Part shown: positions 26,901 to 40,340 of the stretch, one piece after another | Layout: every line of letters starts with the position of its first letter | How positions within the stretch are numbered: the stretch's first letter is position 1 | Assembly (NCBI RefSeq): GCF_910591885.1 | Contig: NW_025963555.1 | Span: 4,092,001-4,156,000, forward strand | Origin: Bombus terrestris | Taxonomy: Eukaryota > Arthropoda > Insecta > Hymenoptera > Apidae | Length of the DNA: 64,000 nucleotides | Reading direction: 5' to 3' | Program-made: the position numbers and the translations under genes | Notes under the pieces: generated by a model | What the model was told of the DNA's origin: nothing | The model's database searches: none | The model's input: only the letters and a program-made list of their open reading frames with translations

Positions 26901-28190
26901 TAACGTTATACGTTATAACGTAGCAGTACATAACGTTTAACGGTATAACGTAGTAGCACATAACGTTATACGTTGCTACGTAGTAGTACATGACGTCAAA
27001 CGTCAGATAGTGTTACAATGTAACGTTATACGTTATAATGTAGAAGTACAAAACGTTATACGATATAACGTAGTAGTACATAACGTCAAACGTCACATAG
27101 TGATACAGTATAACGTTATACGTTATAATGTAGAAGTACAAAACGTTATACGTTATAACGTAGTAGTACATAACGTCAAACGTCACATAGTGATACAGTA
27201 TAACGTTATACGTTATAACGTAGCAGTACATAACGTTATGCGGTATAACGTAGTAGCACATAACGTTATACGTTACTACGTAGTAGTACATAACGTCAAA
27301 CGTCACATAGTGATACAATGTAACGTAATACGTTATAATGTAGAAGTACAAAACGTTATACGTTATAACGTAGTAGTACATAACGTCAAACGTCACATAG
27401 TGATACAGTATAGCGTTATACGTTATAATGTAGAAGTACAAAACGTTATACGTTACTGCGTAGTAGTACAATATAACGTTATACGTTATAACGTAGCAGT
27501 ACATAACGTTATACGGTATAACGTAGTAGCACATAACGTTATACGTTACTACGTAGTAGTACATAACGTCAAACGTCACATAGTGATACAATGTAACGTT
27601 ATACGTTATAATGTAGAAGTACAAAACGTTATACGTTATAAGGTAGTAGTACATAATGTCAAACGTCACATAGTGATACAGTATAACGTTATACGTTATA
27701 ATGTAGAAGTACAAATCGTTATACTTTATAACGTAGTAGTACATAACGTCAAACGTCACATAGTGATACAGTATAACGTTATACGTTATAACGTAGAAGT
27801 ACAAAACGTTATACGTTATAACGTAGTAGTACTTAACGTTATACGTCATATAGTGATACAATGTAACGTTATACGTTATAATGTAGAAGTACAAAACGTT
27901 ATACGTTATAACGTAGTAGTACATAACGTAATCCGGTATAACGTAATAGTACATATCTATATACGTCATATGGTGATGGAATATAACGTCATACGTTATA
28001 AGGTAGTAGTACATAACGTTATACGTCATATAGTAGTACAATATAACGTTATACGTTATAACGTAGCAGTACATAACGTCATACGTCCTATGGTGATACA
28101 ATGTAACGTTATACGTTATAACGTAGTAGTATATAAGGTTATACGTTATAACGTAGTAGTACATAACGTCAAACGTCACATAGTGATATA
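21000..28190 (+). repeat. Variable-length higher-order repeat run (0.63-1.26 kb)
   Basis: A series of units, each ending in the closing module (TAACGTTTAACGG, TTGCTACG, CATGACGTCAAACG, CAGATAGTGTTACAATG). Ends fall near 22,140, 23,400, 24,030, 24,960, 25,740 and 27,000, giving unit lengths of about 1,140-1,260, 1,260, 630, 930, 780 and 1,260 bp. All lengths are multiples of 30 except the 780-bp step, which contains a 27-bp loss. Units share both ends and differ by internal cassette gain or loss. Confidence 0.85.
22060..22160 (+). repeat. Domain-I closing module, reference copy
   Basis: A near-invariant stretch of about 100 bp that ends the 0.6-1.3-kb units. It holds TAACGTTTAACGG (a T insertion-like substitution that puts TAA into the open + frame), GTTGCTACGTAGTAG, the 8-bp palindrome TGACGTCA inside CATGACGTCAAACG, and CAGATAGTGTTACAATG. 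Nine copies have the TTTAACGG form (near 5,150, 6,410, 12,565, 22,072, 23,332, 23,962, 24,892, 25,675 and 26,935). Five more carry only the CATGACGTCA and CAGATAGTGTT part. Confidence 0.85.
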
Positions 28191-30450
28191 ATATAGCGTT
28201 ATACGTTATAACGTAGAAGTACATAACGTTATACGTTATAAAGTAGTAGTACATAACGTTATACGTTACAACGTAGTAGTACATAACGTCATACGTCCTA
28301 TAGTGATACAATGTAACGTTATACGTTATAACGTAGTAGTATATAACGTTATACGTTATAACGTAGTAGTACATAACGTCAAACGTCACATAGTGATACA
28401 ATATAACGTTATACGTTATAATGTAGAAGTACAAAACGTTATACGTTATAACGTAGTAGTACATAACGTCAAACGTCACATAGTGATACAGTATAGCGTT
28501 ATACGTTATAATGTAGAAGTACAAAACGTTATACGTTATAACGTAGTAGTACATAACGTCAAACGTCACATAGTGATACAGTATAACGTTATACGTTATA
28601 AGGTAGCAGTACATAACGTAATGCGGTATAACGTAGTAGCACATAACGTTATACGTTACTACGTAGTAGTACATAACGTCAAACGTCACATAGTGATACA
28701 ATGTAACGTTATACGTTATAATGTAGAAGTACAAAACGTTATACGTTATAACGTAGTAGTACATAACGTCAAACGTCACATAGTGATACAGTATAGCGTT
28801 ATACGTTATAATGTAGAAGTACAAAACGTTATACGTTACTGCGTAGTAGTACATAACGTTATACGTCATATAGTAGTACAATATAACGTTATACGTTATA
28901 ACGTAGAAGTACAAAACGTTATACGTTATAACGTAGTAGTACTTAACGTTATACGTTATAGGTAGTAGTACATAACGTCATACGTCCTATGGTGATACAA
29001 TGTAACGTTATACGTTATAATGTAGAAGTACAAAACGTTATACGTTATAACGTAGTAGTACATAACGTTATCCGGTATAACGTAATAGTACATATCTATA
29101 TACGTCATATAGTGATGCAATATAACGTCATACGTTATAACGTAGAAGTACATAACGTTATACGGTATAACGTAGTAGCACATAACGTTATACGTTACTA
29201 CGTAGTAGTACATAACGTCAAACGTCACATAGTGATACAATGTAACGTTATACGTTATAATGTAGAAGTACAAAACGTTATACGTTATAACGTAGTAGTA
29301 CATAACGTTATACGTCATATAGTAGTACAATATAACGTTATACGTTATAACGTTGCAGTACACAACGTTATACGGTATAACGTAGTAGCACATAACGTTA
29401 TACGTCACTACGTAGTAGTACATAACGTCAAACGTCACATAGTGATACAATGTAACGTTATACGTTATAATGTAGAAGTACAAAACGTTATACGTTATAA
29501 GGTAGTAGTACATAACGTCAAACGTCACATAGTGATACAATATAACGTTATACGTTATAATGTAGAAGTACAAAACGTTATACGTTATAACGTAGTAGTA
29601 CATAACGTCAAACGTCACATAGTGATACAGTATAGCGTTATACGTTATAATGTAGAAGTACAAAACGTTATACGTTATAACGTAGTAGTACATAACGTCA
29701 AACGTCACATAGTGATACAGTATAACGTTATACGTTATAACGTAGCAGTACATAACGTAATGCGGTATAACGTAGTAGCACATAACGTTATACGTTACTA
29801 CGTAGTAGTACATAACGTCAAACGTCACATAGTGATACAATGTAACGTTATACGTTATAATGTAGAAGTACAAAACGTTATACGTTATAACGTAGTAGTA
29901 CATAACGTCAAACGTCACATAGTGATACAATGTAACGTTATACGTTATAATGTAGAAGTACAAAACGTTATACGTTATAACGTAGTAGTACATAACGTCA
30001 AACGTCACATAGTGATACAGTATAACGTTATACGTTATAACGTAGAAGTACAAAACGTTATACGTTATAACGTAGTAGTACATAACGTCAATCTTCACAT
30101 AGTGATACAATATAGCGTTATACGTTATAACGTAGAAGTACAAAACGTTATACGTTATAACGTAGTAGTACTTAACGTTATACGTTATAGGTAGTAGTAC
30201 ATAACGTCATACGTCCTATGGTGATACAATGTAACGTTATACGTTATAATGTAGAAGTACAAAACGTTATACGTTATAACGTAGTAGTACATAACGTTAT
30301 CCGGTATAACGTAATAGTAGATATCTATATACGTCATATAGTGATGCAATATAACGTCATACGTTATAACGTAGAAGTACATAACGTTATACGGTATAAC
30401 GTAGTAGCACATAACGTTATACGTTACTACGTAGTAGTACATAACGTCAA
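28131..30450 (+). repeat. Mosaic transition from domain I to II
   Basis: Heptamer cassettes with CCTATAGTGATAC alternate with domain-I trimers and tetramers. Two 29-bp monomers (28,957 and 30,185) delimit a 1.2-kb sub-block that resembles 2.3-3.7 kb, including the private CAATCTTCACATAG at 30,090 (also 3,594 and 20,755). ATAAGGTTAT is present at the left edge (28,131) and then not again until 30,74x, so domain-II sequence flanks domain-I-like sequence here. Confidence 0.7.
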
Positions 30451-33400
30451 ACGTCATATAGTGATACAATCTAACGTTATACGTTATAATGTAGAAGTAC
30501 AAAACGTTATACGTTATAACGTAGTAGTACATAACGTAATCCGGTACAACGTAATAGTACATATCTATATACGTCATATGGTGATGCAATATAACGTCAT
30601 ACGTTATAAGGTAGTAGTACATAACGTTATACGTCATATAGTAGTACAATATAACGTTATACGTTATAACGTAGCAGTACATAACGTCATACGTCCTATG
30701 GTGATACAATGTAACGTTATACGTTATAACGTAGTAGTATATAAGGTTATACGTTATAACGTAGTAGTACATAACGTCAAACGTCACATAGTGATACAAT
30801 GTAACGTTATACGATATAATGTAGAAGTACAAAACGTTATACTTTATAACGTAGTAGTACATAGCGTTAAACGTTACAACGTAGTAGTACATAACGTCAT
30901 ACGTCCTATAGTGATACAATGTAACTTTATACGTTATAACGTAGTATTATATAACGTTATACGTTATAACGTAGTAGTACATAACGTCATACGTCCTATG
31001 GTGATACAATGTAACGTTATACGTTATAACGTAGTAGTCTATAAGGTTATACGTTATAACGTAGTAGTACATAACGTCAAACGTCACATAGTGATATAAT
31101 ATAACGTTATACGTTATAACGTAGAAGTACATAACGTTATACGTTATAAAGTAGTAGTACATAACGTTATACGTTACAACGTAGTAGTACATAACGTCAT
31201 ACGTCCTATAGTGATACAATGTAACGTTATACGTTATAACGTAGTAGTATATAACGTTATACGTTATAACGTAGTAGTACATAACGTCAAACGTCACATA
31301 GTGATACAATATAACGTTATACGTTATAACGTAGTATTATATAACGTTATACGTTATAACGTAGTAGTACATAACGTCATACGTCCTATGGTGATACAAT
31401 GTAACGTTATACGTTATAACGTAGTAGTATATAAGGTTATACGTTATAACGTAGTAGTACATAACGTCAAACGTCACATAGTGATACAATATAACGTTAT
31501 ACGTTATAACGTAGAAGTACATAACGTTATACGTTATAAAGTATTAGTACATAACGTTATACGTTACAACGTAGTAGTACATAACGGCATACGTCCTATA
31601 GTGATACAATGTAACGTTATACGTTATAACGTAGTAGTATATAACGTTATACGTTATAACGTAGTAGTACATAACGTCAAACGTCACATAGTGATACAAT
31701 ATAACGTTATACGTTATATCGTAGAAGTACATAACGTTATACGTTATAAACTAGTAGTACATAACGTTATACGTTACAACGTAGTAGTACATAATGATAT
31801 ACGTCATATAGTAGTACAATATAACGTTATACGTTATAACGTAGCAGTACATAACGTTATACGGTATAACGTAGTAGCACATAACGTTATACGTTACTAC
31901 GTAGTAGTACATAACGTCAAACGTCACATAGTGATACAATGTAACGTTATACGTTATAATGTAGAAGTACAAAACGTTATACGTTATAACGTAGTAGTAC
32001 ATAACGTCAAACGTCACATAGTGATACAGTATAACGTTATACGTTATAATGTAGAAGTACAAAACGTTATACTTTATAACGTAGTAGTACATAACATCAA
32101 ACGTCACATAGTGATACAGTATAACGTTATACGTTATAACGTAGAAGTACAAAACGTTATACGTTATAACGTAGTAGTACTTAACGTTATACGTCATATA
32201 GTGATACAATGTAACGTTATACGTTATAATGTAGAAGTACAAAACGTTATACGTTATAACGTAGTAGTACATAACGTAATCCGGTATAACGTAATAGTAC
32301 ATATCTATATACGTCATATGGTGATGCAATATAACGTCATACGTTATAAGGTAGTAGTACATAACGTTATACGTCATATAGTAGTACAATATAACGTTAT
32401 ACGTTATAACGTAGCAGTACATAACGTCATACGTCCTATGGTGATACAATGTAACGTTATACGTTATAACGTAGTAGTATATAAGGTTATACGTTATAAC
32501 GTAGTAGTACATAACGTCAAACGTCACATAGTGATACAATGTAACGTTATACGATATAATGTAGAAGTACAAACCGTTATACTTTATAACGTAGTAGTAC
32601 ATAGCGTTAAACGTTACAACGTAGTAGTACATAACGTCATACGTCCTATAGTGATACTATGTAACTTTATACGTTATAACGTAGTATTATATAACGTTAT
32701 ACGTTATAACGTAGTAGTACATAACGTCATACGTCCTATGGTGATGCAATGTAACGTTATACGTTATAACGTAGTAGTATATAAGGTTATACGTTATAAC
32801 GTAGTAGTACATAACGTCAAACGTCACATAGTGATACAATATAACGTTATACGTTATAACGTAGAAGTACATAACGTTATACGTTATAAAGTAGTAGTAC
32901 ATAACGTTATACGTTACAACGTAGTAGTACATAACGTCATACGTCCTATAGTGATACAATGTAACGTTATACGTTATAACGTAGTAGTATATAACGTTAT
33001 ACGTTATAACGTAGTAGTACATAACGTCAAACGTCACATAGTGATACAATATAACGTTATACGTTATATCGTAGAAGTACATAACGTTATACGTTATAAA
33101 CTAGTAGTACATAACGTTATACGTTACAACGTAGTAGTACATAACGATATACGTCATATAGTAGTACAATATAACGTTATACGTTATAACGTAGCAGTAC
33201 ATAACGTTATACGGTATAACGTAGTAGCACTTAACGTTATACGTTACTACGTAGTAGTACATAACGTCAAACGTCACATAGTGATACAATGTAACGTTAT
33301 ACGTTATAATGTAGAAGTACAAAACGTTATACGTTATAACGTAGTAGTACATAACGTCAAACGTCACATAGTGATACAGTATAACGTTATACGTTATAAT

Positions 33401-35040
33401 GTAGAAGTACAAAACGTTATACTTTATAACGTAGTAGTACATAACGTCAAACGTCACATAGTGATATAATATAACGTTATACGTTATAACGTAGAAGTAC
33501 ATAACGTTATACGTTATAAAGTAGTAGTACATAACGTTATACGTTACAACGTAGTAGTACATAACGTCATACGTCCTATAGTGATACAATGTAACGTTAT
33601 ACGTTATAACGTAGTAGTATATAACGTTATACGTTATAACGTAGTAGTACATAACGTCAAACGTCACATAGTGATACAATATAACGTTATACGTTATAAC
33701 GTAGTATTATATAACGTTATACGTTATAACGTAGTAGTACATAACGTCATACGTCCTATGGTGATACAATGTAACGTTATACGTTATAACGTAGTAGTAT
33801 ATAAGGTTATACGTTATAACGTAGTAGTACATAACGTCAAACGTCACATAGTGATACAATATAACGTTATACGTTATAACGTAGAAGTACATAACGTTAT
33901 ACGTTATAAAGTATTAGTACATAACGTTATACGTTACAACGTAGTAGTACATAACGTCATACGTCCTATAGTGATACAATGTAACGTTATACGTTATAAC
34001 GTAGTAGTATATAACGTTATACGTTATAACGTAGTAGTACATAACGTCAAACGTCACATAGTGATACAATATAACGTTATACGTTATATCGTAGAAGTAC
34101 ATAACGTTATACGTTATAAACTAGTAGTACATAACGTTATACGTTACAACGTAGTAGTACATAACGATATACGTCATATAGTAGTACAATATAACGTTAT
34201 ACGTTATAACGTAGCAGTACATAACGTTATACGGTATAACGTAGTAGCACATAACGTTATACGTTACTACGTCGTAGTACATAACGTCAAACGTCACATA
34301 GTGATACAATGTAACGTTATACGTTATAATGTAGAAGTACAAAACGTTATACGTTATAACGTAGTAGTACAAAACGTTATACTTTATAACGTAGTAGTAC
34401 ATAACGTCAAACGTCACATAGTGATACAGTATAACGTTATACGTTATAACGTAGAAGTACAAAACGTTATACGTTATAACGTAGTAGTACTTAACGTTAT
34501 ACGTCATATAGTGATACAATGTAACGTTATACGTTATAATGTAGAAGTACAAAACGTTATACGTTATAACGTAGTAGTACATAACGTAATCCGGTATAAC
34601 GTAATAGTACATATCTATATACGTCATATGGTGATGCAATATAACGTCATACGTTATAAGGTAGTAGTACATAACGTTATACGTCATATAGTAGTACAAT
34701 ATAACGTTATACGTTATAACGTAGCAGTACATAACGTCATACGTCCTATGGTGATACAATGTAACGTTATACGTTATAACGTAGTAGTATATAAGGTTAT
34801 ACGTTATAACGTAGTAGTACATAACGTCAAACGTCACATAGTGATACAATGTAACGTTATACGATATAATGTAGAAGTACAAAACGTTATACTTTATAAC
34901 GTAGTAGTACATAGCGTTAAACGTTACAACGTAGTAGTACATAACGTCATACGTCCTATAGTGATACTATGTAACTTTATACGTTATAACGTAGTATTAT
35001 ATAACGTTATACGTTATAACGTAGTAGTACTTAACGTTAT
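30451..35040 (+). repeat. 4,590-bp dimeric higher-order repeat, unit 1
   Basis: Contains two 2.2-2.4-kb subunits, with CCTATAGTGATAC anchors at 31,201 and 33,571. Variants private to one subunit recur exactly 4,590 bp later: CCGGTACAAC (30,541 and 35,131) and ATAACATCAA (32,091 and 36,681). This shows the amplification unit here was the dimer. Subunit 2 lacks 60 bp at 34,37x relative to 31,98x-32,07x. Confidence 0.85.
31591..31800 (+). repeat. 210-bp heptamer cassette, reference copy
   Basis: Seven monomers in fixed order, with these marks: ACGTCCTATAGTGATAC, GTAGTAGTATATAACG, a canonical monomer ending in ACGTCAA, CACATAGTGATACAATAT, TTATATCGTAGAAG, TTATAAACTAGTAG, and TTACAACGTAGTAG. It dominates domain II and the first half of domain III, and is present in domain I (for example 1,830-1,979, and around 10,079 and 18,990). 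This copy ends with a private ATAATGATAT in place of ATAACGATAT. Confidence 0.85.
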
Positions 35041-35550
35041 ACGTCATATAGTGATACAATGTAACGTTATACGTTATAATGTAGAAGTACAAAACGTTAT
35101 ACGTTATAACGTAGTAGTACATAACGTAATCCGGTACAACGTAATAGTACATATCTATATACGTCATATGGTGATGCAATATAACGTCATACGTTATAAG
35201 GTAGTAGTACATAACGTTATACGTCATATAGTAGTACAATATAACGTAATACGTTATAACGTAGCAGTACATAACGTCATACGTCCTATGGTGATACAAT
35301 GTAACGTTATACGTTATAACGTAGTAGTATATAAGGTTATACGTTATAACGTAGTAGTACATAACGTCAAACGTCACATAGTGATACAATGTAACGTTAT
35401 ACGATATAATGTAGAAGTACAAAACGTTATACTTTATAACGTAGTAGTACATAGCGTTAAACGTTACAACGTAGTAGTACATAACGTCATACGTCCTATA
35501 GTGATACAATGTAACTTTATACGTTATAACGTAGTATTATATAACGTTAT
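34471..35550 (+). repeat. 540-bp local repeat at the dimer junction
   Basis: 34,471-35,010 and 35,011-35,550 match at offset 540. CCGGTATAAC/CCGGTACAAC, ATAACGTTAT/ATAACGTAAT (35,241) and GTGATACTAT/GTGATACAAT differ. The second half agrees with 30,451 onward at the first of these sites, so this is the junction between successive 4,590-bp units rather than a separate event. Confidence 0.75.
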
Positions 35551-37020
35551 ACGTTATAACGTAGTAGTACATAACGTCATACGTCCTATGGTGATACAAT
35601 GTAACGTTATACGTTATAACGTAGTAGTATATAAGGTTATACGTTATAACGTAGTAGTACATAACGTCAAACGTCACATAGTGATATAATATAACGTTAT
35701 ACGTTATAACGTAGAAGTACATAACGTTATACGTTATAAAGTAGTAGTACATAACGTTATACGTTACAACGTAGTAGTACATAACGTCATACGTCCTATA
35801 GTGATACAATGTAACGTTATACGTTATAACGTAGTAGTATATAACGTTATACGTTATAACGTAGTAGTACATAACGTCAAACGTCACATAGTGATACAAT
35901 ATAACGTTATACGTTATAACGTAGTATTATATAACGTTATACGTTATAACGTAGTAGTACATAACGTCATACGTCCTATGGTGATATAATGTAACGTTAT
36001 ACGTTATAACGTAGTAGTATATAAGGTTATACGTTATAACGTAGTAGTACATAACGTCAAACGTCACATAGTGATACAATATAACGTTATACGTTATAAC
36101 GTAGAAGTACATAACGTTATACGTTATAAAGTATTAGTACATAACGTTATACGTTACAACGTAGTAGTACATAACGTCATACGTCCTATAGTGATACAAT
36201 GTAACGTTATACGTTATAACGTAGTAGTATATAACGTTATACGTTATAACGTAGTAGTACATAACGTCAAACGTCACATAGTGATACAATATAACGTTAT
36301 ACGTTATATCGTAGAAGTACATAACGTTATACGTTATAAACTAGTAGTACATAACGTTATACGTTACAACGTAGTAGTACATAACGATATACGTCATATA
36401 GTAGTACAATATAACGTTATACGTTATAACGTAGCAGTACATAACGTTATACGGTATAACGTAGTAGCACATAACGTTATACGTTACTACGTAGTAGTAC
36501 ATAACGTCAAACGTCACATAGTGATACAATGTAACGTTATACGTTATAATGTAGAAGTACAAAACGTTATACGTTATAACGTAGTAGTACATAACGTCAA
36601 ACGTCACATAGTGATACAGTATAACGTTATACGTTATAATGTAGAAGTACAAAACGTTATACTTTATAACGTAGTAGTACATAACATCAAACGTCACATA
36701 GTGATACAGTATAACGTTATACGTTATACCGTAGAAGTACAAAACGTTATACGTTATAACGTAGTAGTACTTAACGTTATACGTCATATAGTGATACAAT
36801 GTAACGTTATACGTCATAATGTAGAAGTACAAAACGTTATACGTTATAACGTAGTAGTACATAACGTAATCCGGTATAACGTAATAGTACATATCTATAT
36901 ACGTCATATGGTGATGCAATATAACGTCATACGTTATAAGGTAGTAGTACATAACGTTATACGTCATATAGTAGTACAATATAACGTTATACGTTATAAC
37001 GTAGCAGTACATAACGTCAT

Positions 37021-37051
37021 ACGTTACTATGGTGATACAATGTAACGTTAT
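37021..37051 (+). repeat. Unique 31-bp hybrid monomer (+1 bp)
   Basis: ACGTTACTATGGTGATAC replaces ACGTCCTATGGTGATAC found at 32,431 and in all other copies. The left half looks like a TTACTACG monomer and the right half like CCTATGG, so it may be an exchange junction. A point mutation plus an insertion is also possible. Confidence 0.85.
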
Positions 37052-37771
37052 ACGTTATAACGTAGTAGTATATAAGGTTATACGTTATAACGTAGTAGTA
37101 CATAACGTCAAACGTCACATAGTGATACAATGTAACGTTATACGATATAATGTAGAAGTACAAAACGTTATACTTTATAACGTAGTAGTACATAGCGTTA
37201 AACGTTACAACGTAGTAGTACATAACGTCATACGTCCTATAGTGATACTATGTAACTTTATACGTTATAACGTAGTATTATATAACGTTATACGTTATAA
37301 CGTAGCAGTACATAACGTCATACGTCCTATGGTGATACAATGTAACGTTATACGTTATAACGTAGTAGTATATAAGGTTATACGTTATAACGTAGTAGTA
37401 CATAACGTCAAACGTCACATAGTGATACAATATAACGTTATACGTTATAACGTAGAAGTACATAACGTTATACGTTATAAAGTAGTAGTACATAACGTTA
37501 TACGTTACAACGTAGTAGTACATAACGTCATACGTCCTATAGTGATACAATGTAACGTTATACGTTATAACGTAGTAGTACATAACGTCAAACGTCACAT
37601 AGTGATACAATATAACGTTATACGTTATATCGTAGAAGTACATAACGTTATACGTTATAAACTAGTAGTACATAACGTTATACGTTACAACGTAGTAGTA
37701 CATAACGATATACGTCATATAGTAGTACAATATAACGTTATACGTTATAACGTAGCAGTACATAACGTTAT

Positions 37772-37790
37772 ACGGTATAACGTAGTAGCT
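37772..37790 (+). repeat. Unique 19-bp monomer (11-bp loss)
   Basis: ACGGTATAACGTAGTAGCT runs directly into ACGTTACTAC, losing 11 bp of the usual CACATAACGTTAT. This is the only loss in the window that is not 1, 2 or about 27 bp or a whole number of monomers. It interrupts the open + frame (out-of-frame end at 37,814). Confidence 0.9.
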
Positions 37791-40340
37791 ACGTTACTAC
37801 GTAGTAGTACATAACGTCAAACGTCACATAGTGATACAATGTAACGTTATACGTTATAATGTAGAAGTACAAAACGTTATACGTTATAACGTAGTAGTAC
37901 ATAACGTCAAACGTCACATAGTGATACAGTATAACGTTATACGTTATAATGTAGAAGTACAAAACGTTATACTTTATAACGTAGTAGTGCATAACGTCAA
38001 ACGTCACATAGTGATATAATATAACGTTATACGTTATAACGTAGAAGTACATAACGTTATACGTTATAAAGTAGTAGTACATAACGTTATACGTTACAAC
38101 GTAGTAGCACATAACGTCATACGTCCTATAGTGATACAATGTAACGTTATACGTTATAACGTAGTAGTATATAACGTTATACGTTATAACGTAGTAGTAC
38201 ATAACGTCAAACGTCACATAGTGATACAATATAACGTTATACGTTATAACGTAGTATTATATAACGTTATACGTTATAAAGTAGTAGTACATAACGTTAT
38301 ACGTTACAACGTAGTAGTACATAACGTCATACGTCCTATAGTGATACAATGTAACGTTATACGTTATAACGTAGTAGTATATAACGTTATACGTTATAAC
38401 GTAGTAGTACATAACGTCAAACGTCACATAGTGATACAATATAACGTTATACGTTATATCGTAGAAGTACATAACGTTATACGTTATAAACTAGTAGTAC
38501 ATAACGTTATACGTTACAACGTAGTAGTACATAACGATATACGTCATATAGTAGTACAATATAACGTTATACGTTATAACGTAGCAGTACATAACGTTAT
38601 ACGATATAACGTAGTAGCACATAACGTTATACGTTACTACGTAGTAGTACATAACGTCAAACGTCACATAGTGATACAATGTAACGTTATACGTTATAAT
38701 GTAGAAGTACAAAACGTTATACGTTATAACGTAGTAGTACATAATGTCAAACGTCACATAGTGATACAGTATAACGTTATACGTTATAATGTAGAAGTAC
38801 AAAACGTTATACTTTATAACGTAGTAGTACATAACGTCAAACGTCACATAGTGATACAGTATAACGTTATACGTTATAACGTAGAAGTACAAAACGTTAT
38901 ACGTTATAACGTAGTAGTACTTAACGTTATACGTCATATAGTGATACAATGTAACGTTATACGTTATAATGTAGAAGTACAAAACGTTATACGTTATAAC
39001 GTAGTAGTACATAACGTAATCCGGTATAACGTAATAGTACATATCTATATACGTCATATGGTGATGCAATATAACGTCATACGTTATAAGGTAGTAGTAC
39101 ATAACGTTATACGTCATATAGTAGTACAATATAACGTTATACGTTATAACGTAGCAGTACATAACGTCATACGTCCTATGGTGATACAATGTAACGTTAT
39201 ACGTTATAACGTAGTAGTATATAAGGTTATACGTTATAACGTAGTAGTACATAACGTCAAACGTCACATAGTGATACAATGTAACGTTATACGATATAAT
39301 GTAGAAGTACAAAACGTTATACTTTATAACGTAGTAGTACATAGCGTTAAACGTTACGACGTAGTAGTACATAACGTCATACGTCCTATAGTGATACAAT
39401 GTAACTTTATACGTTATAACGTAGTAGTACATAACGTCATACGTCCTATGGTGATACAATGTAACGTTATACGTTATAACGTAGTAGTATATAAGGTTAT
39501 ACGTTATAACGTAGTAGTACATAACGTCAAACGTCACATAGTGATATAATATAACGTTATACGTTATAACGTAGAAGTACATAACGTTATACGTTATAAA
39601 GTAGTAGTACATAACGTTATACGTTACAACGTAGTAGTACATAACGTCATACGTCCTATAGTGATACAATGTAACGTTATACGTTATAACGTAGTAGTAT
39701 ATAACGTTATACGTTACTACGTAGTGGTACATAACGTCAAACGTCACATAGTGATACAATGTAACGTTATACGTTATAATGTAGAAGTACAAAACGTTAT
39801 ACGTTATAACGTAGTAGTACATATCGTCAAACGTCACATAGTGATACAGTATAACGTTATACGTTATAATGTAGAAGTACAAAACGTTATACTTTATAAC
39901 GTAGTAGTACATAACGTCAAACGTCACATAGTGATACAGTATAACGTTATACGTTATAACGTAGAAGTACAAAACGTTATACGTTATAACGTAGTAGTAC
40001 TTAACGTTATACGTCATATAGTGATACAATGTAACGTTATACGTTATAATGTAGAAGTACAAAACGTTATACGTTATAACGTAGTAGTACATAACGTAAT
40101 CCGGTATAACGTAATAGTACATATCTATATACGTCATATGGTGATGCAATATAACGTCATACGTTATAAGGTAGTAGTACATAACGTTATACGTCATATA
40201 GTAGTACAATATAACGTTATACGTTATAACGTAGCAGTACATAACGTCATACGTCCTATGGTGATACAATGTAACGTTATACGTTATAACGTAGTAGTAT
40301 ATAAGGTTATACGTTATAACGTAGTAGTACATAACGTCAA

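Larger units (their letters stand above)
1..28130 (+). repeat. Domain I subarray
   Basis: This part is defined by a marker absent after it: CAGATAGTGTTACAATG, preceded by CATGACGTCAAACG. I see 14 copies, near 1,171, 5,220, 6,480, 9,391, 12,631, 15,541, 17,071, 18,331, 22,140, 23,400, 24,030, 24,960, 25,740 and 27,000. The trimer and tetramer cassettes predominate. It contains the 17,161-, 8,249-, 6,153-, 1,530- and 1,260-bp duplications listed separately. The right boundary is set where ATAAGGTTAT first appears and is accurate to a few hundred bases. Confidence 0.8.
35041..39410 (+). repeat. 4,590-bp dimeric higher-order repeat, unit 2
   Basis: Collinear with unit 1. The offset steps from 4,590 to 4,550 through three changes: +1 bp at 37,021-37,051, loss of 30 bp near 37,580, and the 11-bp loss at 37,772-37,790. 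A 180-bp loss near 38,271 (relative to 33,721-33,900) shortens it further. Anchors CCTATAGTGATAC are at 35,791 and 38,121. From 39,411 a third, truncated unit begins and runs to about 40,340. Confidence 0.82.
28131..40340 (+). repeat. Domain II subarray
   Basis: Marked by GTAGTAGTATATAAGG (one copy has GTCTATAAGG), with 16 copies between 28,131 and 40,310 and none in domain I or III. The heptamer cassette and the CCTATGGTGATAC monomer are common. The first 2.3 kb (to about 30,450) is a mosaic of domain-I trimers and tetramers with domain-II marks, so the boundary is transitional. From 30,451 on, the order is regular, with a 2.2-2.4-kb unit and a 4,590-bp dimer period. Confidence 0.8.

Noticed and set aside
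34471..35550. An independent 540-bp tandem duplication
   Set aside because: The second half matches 30,451 onward at offset 4,590, including a private variant, so it is the junction of two 4,590-bp units.
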